Assembly: GCA_946402595.1 (NCBI GenBank)
Contig: CAMIWY010000079.1
Location: forward strand, 1 to 6,616
Direction: 5' to 3'
From: an uncultured Clostridia bacterium
GTDB lineage: Bacteria > Bacillota > Clostridia > Peptostreptococcales > Anaerovoracaceae
Length of the DNA stretch: 6,616 nt
The position numbers and the translations under genes are program-made. The notes beneath the pieces were generated by a model. That model was not told where the DNA came from. It saw only the letters and a list, made by a program, of their open reading frames with translations, and did not search any database. Positions 5,638 through 6,616 of the stretch are shown here, one piece after another (the first letter of the stretch is position 1; every line of letters begins with the position of its first letter).

Positions 5638-6616
5638 CAGTCCTTAAGCTCATCGAGCGCCTTGTCCAGGATATCTTCGTTCGTTGCCTTTACATCAGGC
5701 TCGATCCCCTTATCCTGAACATGATCGCCGTTAGGTGTCAGATATTCGGTGATCGTCAGTTTGATTGCATAGCCATCCTTGAACTGGTGCGACATCTGCG
5801 TCACGCCTTTTCCGTAGGTTTTTGTTCCGATGACCGTGCCCGCCTTGTTATCCCTTATTGCCGCAGTCAGGATCTCAGAAGCGCTTGCTGTATTCTCATT
5901 GACAAGAACCACCATGTCGAGGTCTGCAGCGCTCTTATCGGACTTGTACTCCTTCTCGCTGCCATCCTTGTTGACTTCCGTCATTATCATGCATTCAGGG
6001 AGCAGATAGTCTGCAATATCCAGGCTTGCCTGGGTAAGACCGCCGCCGTTGTCTCTGAGATCCAGGATGAACTTGTCACAGCCCTTGCCCTGAAGCTCCT
6101 TAACAGCGTCCTTGAATTCATCGCATGTGTCCTCAGCAAAGATCGCGATCCTTATGTATCCGACTTCCGGATCATCATCACTGACCGCATATCCGACAGA
6201 ATCAAGGTTGATAGGAGCTCTAGTCATATTAAGGTCAAGCTCTTTGCCGCCTCTTTTTACCGTTACCGTAACCTTGGTCTTATCTTCACCGGTCATCCTG
6301 TTTACAGCGTCATCAATGTTTTCAGGGACTACGCCGTCCACTTTTACGATCTCGTCTCCGGCTTTCATGCCTGCCTTGTCCGCCGGTCCGTCGTCATACA
6401 CCTGCATTACGAACAGGCCCTGGTCGTTCTGTTCAACAAGGATGCCGATACCGACATAATCAGCATTGAAGTTTCTTGTGAATTTGGCATATTCTTCCGG
6501 AGTGTAGTAAGCTGCGTACGGATCTCCGAGATTATCGACCATTTCCCTGATAGAATCCTCAGATACTGCTTCAGGGACTTTTTTGACCAGCGGATCCCGG
6601 TCGATCATTTCCATGA
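5637..6616 (-). CDS. C-terminal processing protease CtpA/Prc (peptidase S41), N-terminus outside window
   Basis: This is an exported serine protease that trims or degrades envelope proteins from their C-termini. The frame is open to the right edge; the Met codon at 6614 sits within conserved N-terminal helical sequence (EDSIREMVDNLGDPYAAYYTPEEY), so it is internal, and the signal peptide or membrane anchor is missing. From that Met: a PDZ domain at about 52-130 (YVGIGILVEQ, PADKAGMKAGDEIVKVDG), then the S41 core with LDLRDNGGGLTQASLDIADYLL (about 184-205), NENTASASEI (nucleophile Ser244) and GTKTYGKGVTQ with the general base Lys269. The Ser-Lys spacing of 25 matches that of E. coli Prc (Ser452/Lys477). 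The C-terminal YLTPNGDHVQDKGIEPDV block is also typical. It is the most upstream visible gene of the run; its end, GAG CTT AAG GAC TGA, holds the ribosome binding site of the next gene. Confidence 0.94.
   Translation of the reverse strand, partial: MEMIDRDPLVKKVPEAVSEDSIREMVDNLGDPYAAYYTPEEYAKFTRNFNADYVGIGILVEQNDQGLFVMQVYDDGPADKAGMKAGDEIVKVDGVVPENIDDAVNRMTGEDKTKVTVTVKRGGKELDLNMTRAPINLDSVGYAVSDDDPEVGYIRIAIFAEDTCDEFKDAVKELQGKGCDKFILDLRDNGGGLTQASLDIADYLLPECMIMTEVNKDGSEKEYKSDKSAADLDMVVLVNENTASASEILTAAIRDNKAGTVIGTKTYGKGVTQMSHQFKDGYAIKLTITEYLTPNGDHVQDKGIEPDVKATNEDILDKALDELKD

Noticed and set aside
1..6616. Defence system, toxin-antitoxin pair, prophage, insertion sequence, CRISPR array, tRNA or riboswitch
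   Set aside because: I looked on both strands for tandem or spaced repeats, terminal inverted repeats, transposase or nuclease motifs and small paired genes. All seven - strand genes and the MATE fragment are recognised housekeeping or transport families, and no gap is over 41 nt.

Overview
The window looks like an ordinary housekeeping stretch of a Bacillota genome, most likely a gut- or mouth-type Clostridia. Base composition is roughly balanced, Arg is often AGG/AGA and Ile often ATA, ribosome binding sites are strong GGAG/GGGG types, and the proteins (a DacF-like carboxypeptidase, a YegS/DgkB lipid kinase, RecX, a ThiF-like TcdA with the KTSVCPLARVMR block) read like clostridial families. 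No taxon below class can be defended from the sequence alone.

Layout: at the left edge, on the + strand, lies the C-terminal half of a MATE-family multidrug exporter (2-670). Everything else is on the - strand and reads right to left as one tightly packed run: a C-terminal processing protease CtpA cut by the right edge (5637-6616), a Sfp-type 4'-phosphopantetheinyl transferase (5035-5637), RecX (4556-5038), a TcdA-type tRNA t6A dehydratase (3876-4556), a calcineurin-like metallophosphoesterase (3142-3876), a diacylglycerol-kinase-family lipid kinase (2180-3139) and a secreted D-Ala-D-Ala carboxypeptidase (705-2138). The first five junctions are TGATG, ATGA, TGATG, TAATG and a 2-nt gap. In each, the ribosome binding site of the next gene sits inside the last codons of the gene before it. 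Only the last gene (dacF-like) is set apart, by 41 nt. A rho-independent terminator for the - strand run lies at 641-668, inside the 3' coding end of the convergent MATE gene. No promoter for the run is visible; it is probably beyond the right edge.

The genes do not form one pathway. They mix envelope work (CtpA, carboxypeptidase, lipid kinase), cofactor attachment (phosphopantetheinyl transferase), tRNA modification (TcdA) and recombination control (RecX), which is common in compact clostridial housekeeping operons. I see no defence system, mobile element, CRISPR array, RNA gene or biosynthetic cluster. The points most worth a second look are small: a perfect hairpin between a distant Shine-Dalgarno and the dacF start codon, the shared GEE/GETE protein ends created by embedded ribosome binding sites, a Gln in place of the usual Glu in the phosphopantetheinyl transferase metal motif, and the very basic cytoplasmic tail of the carboxypeptidase.
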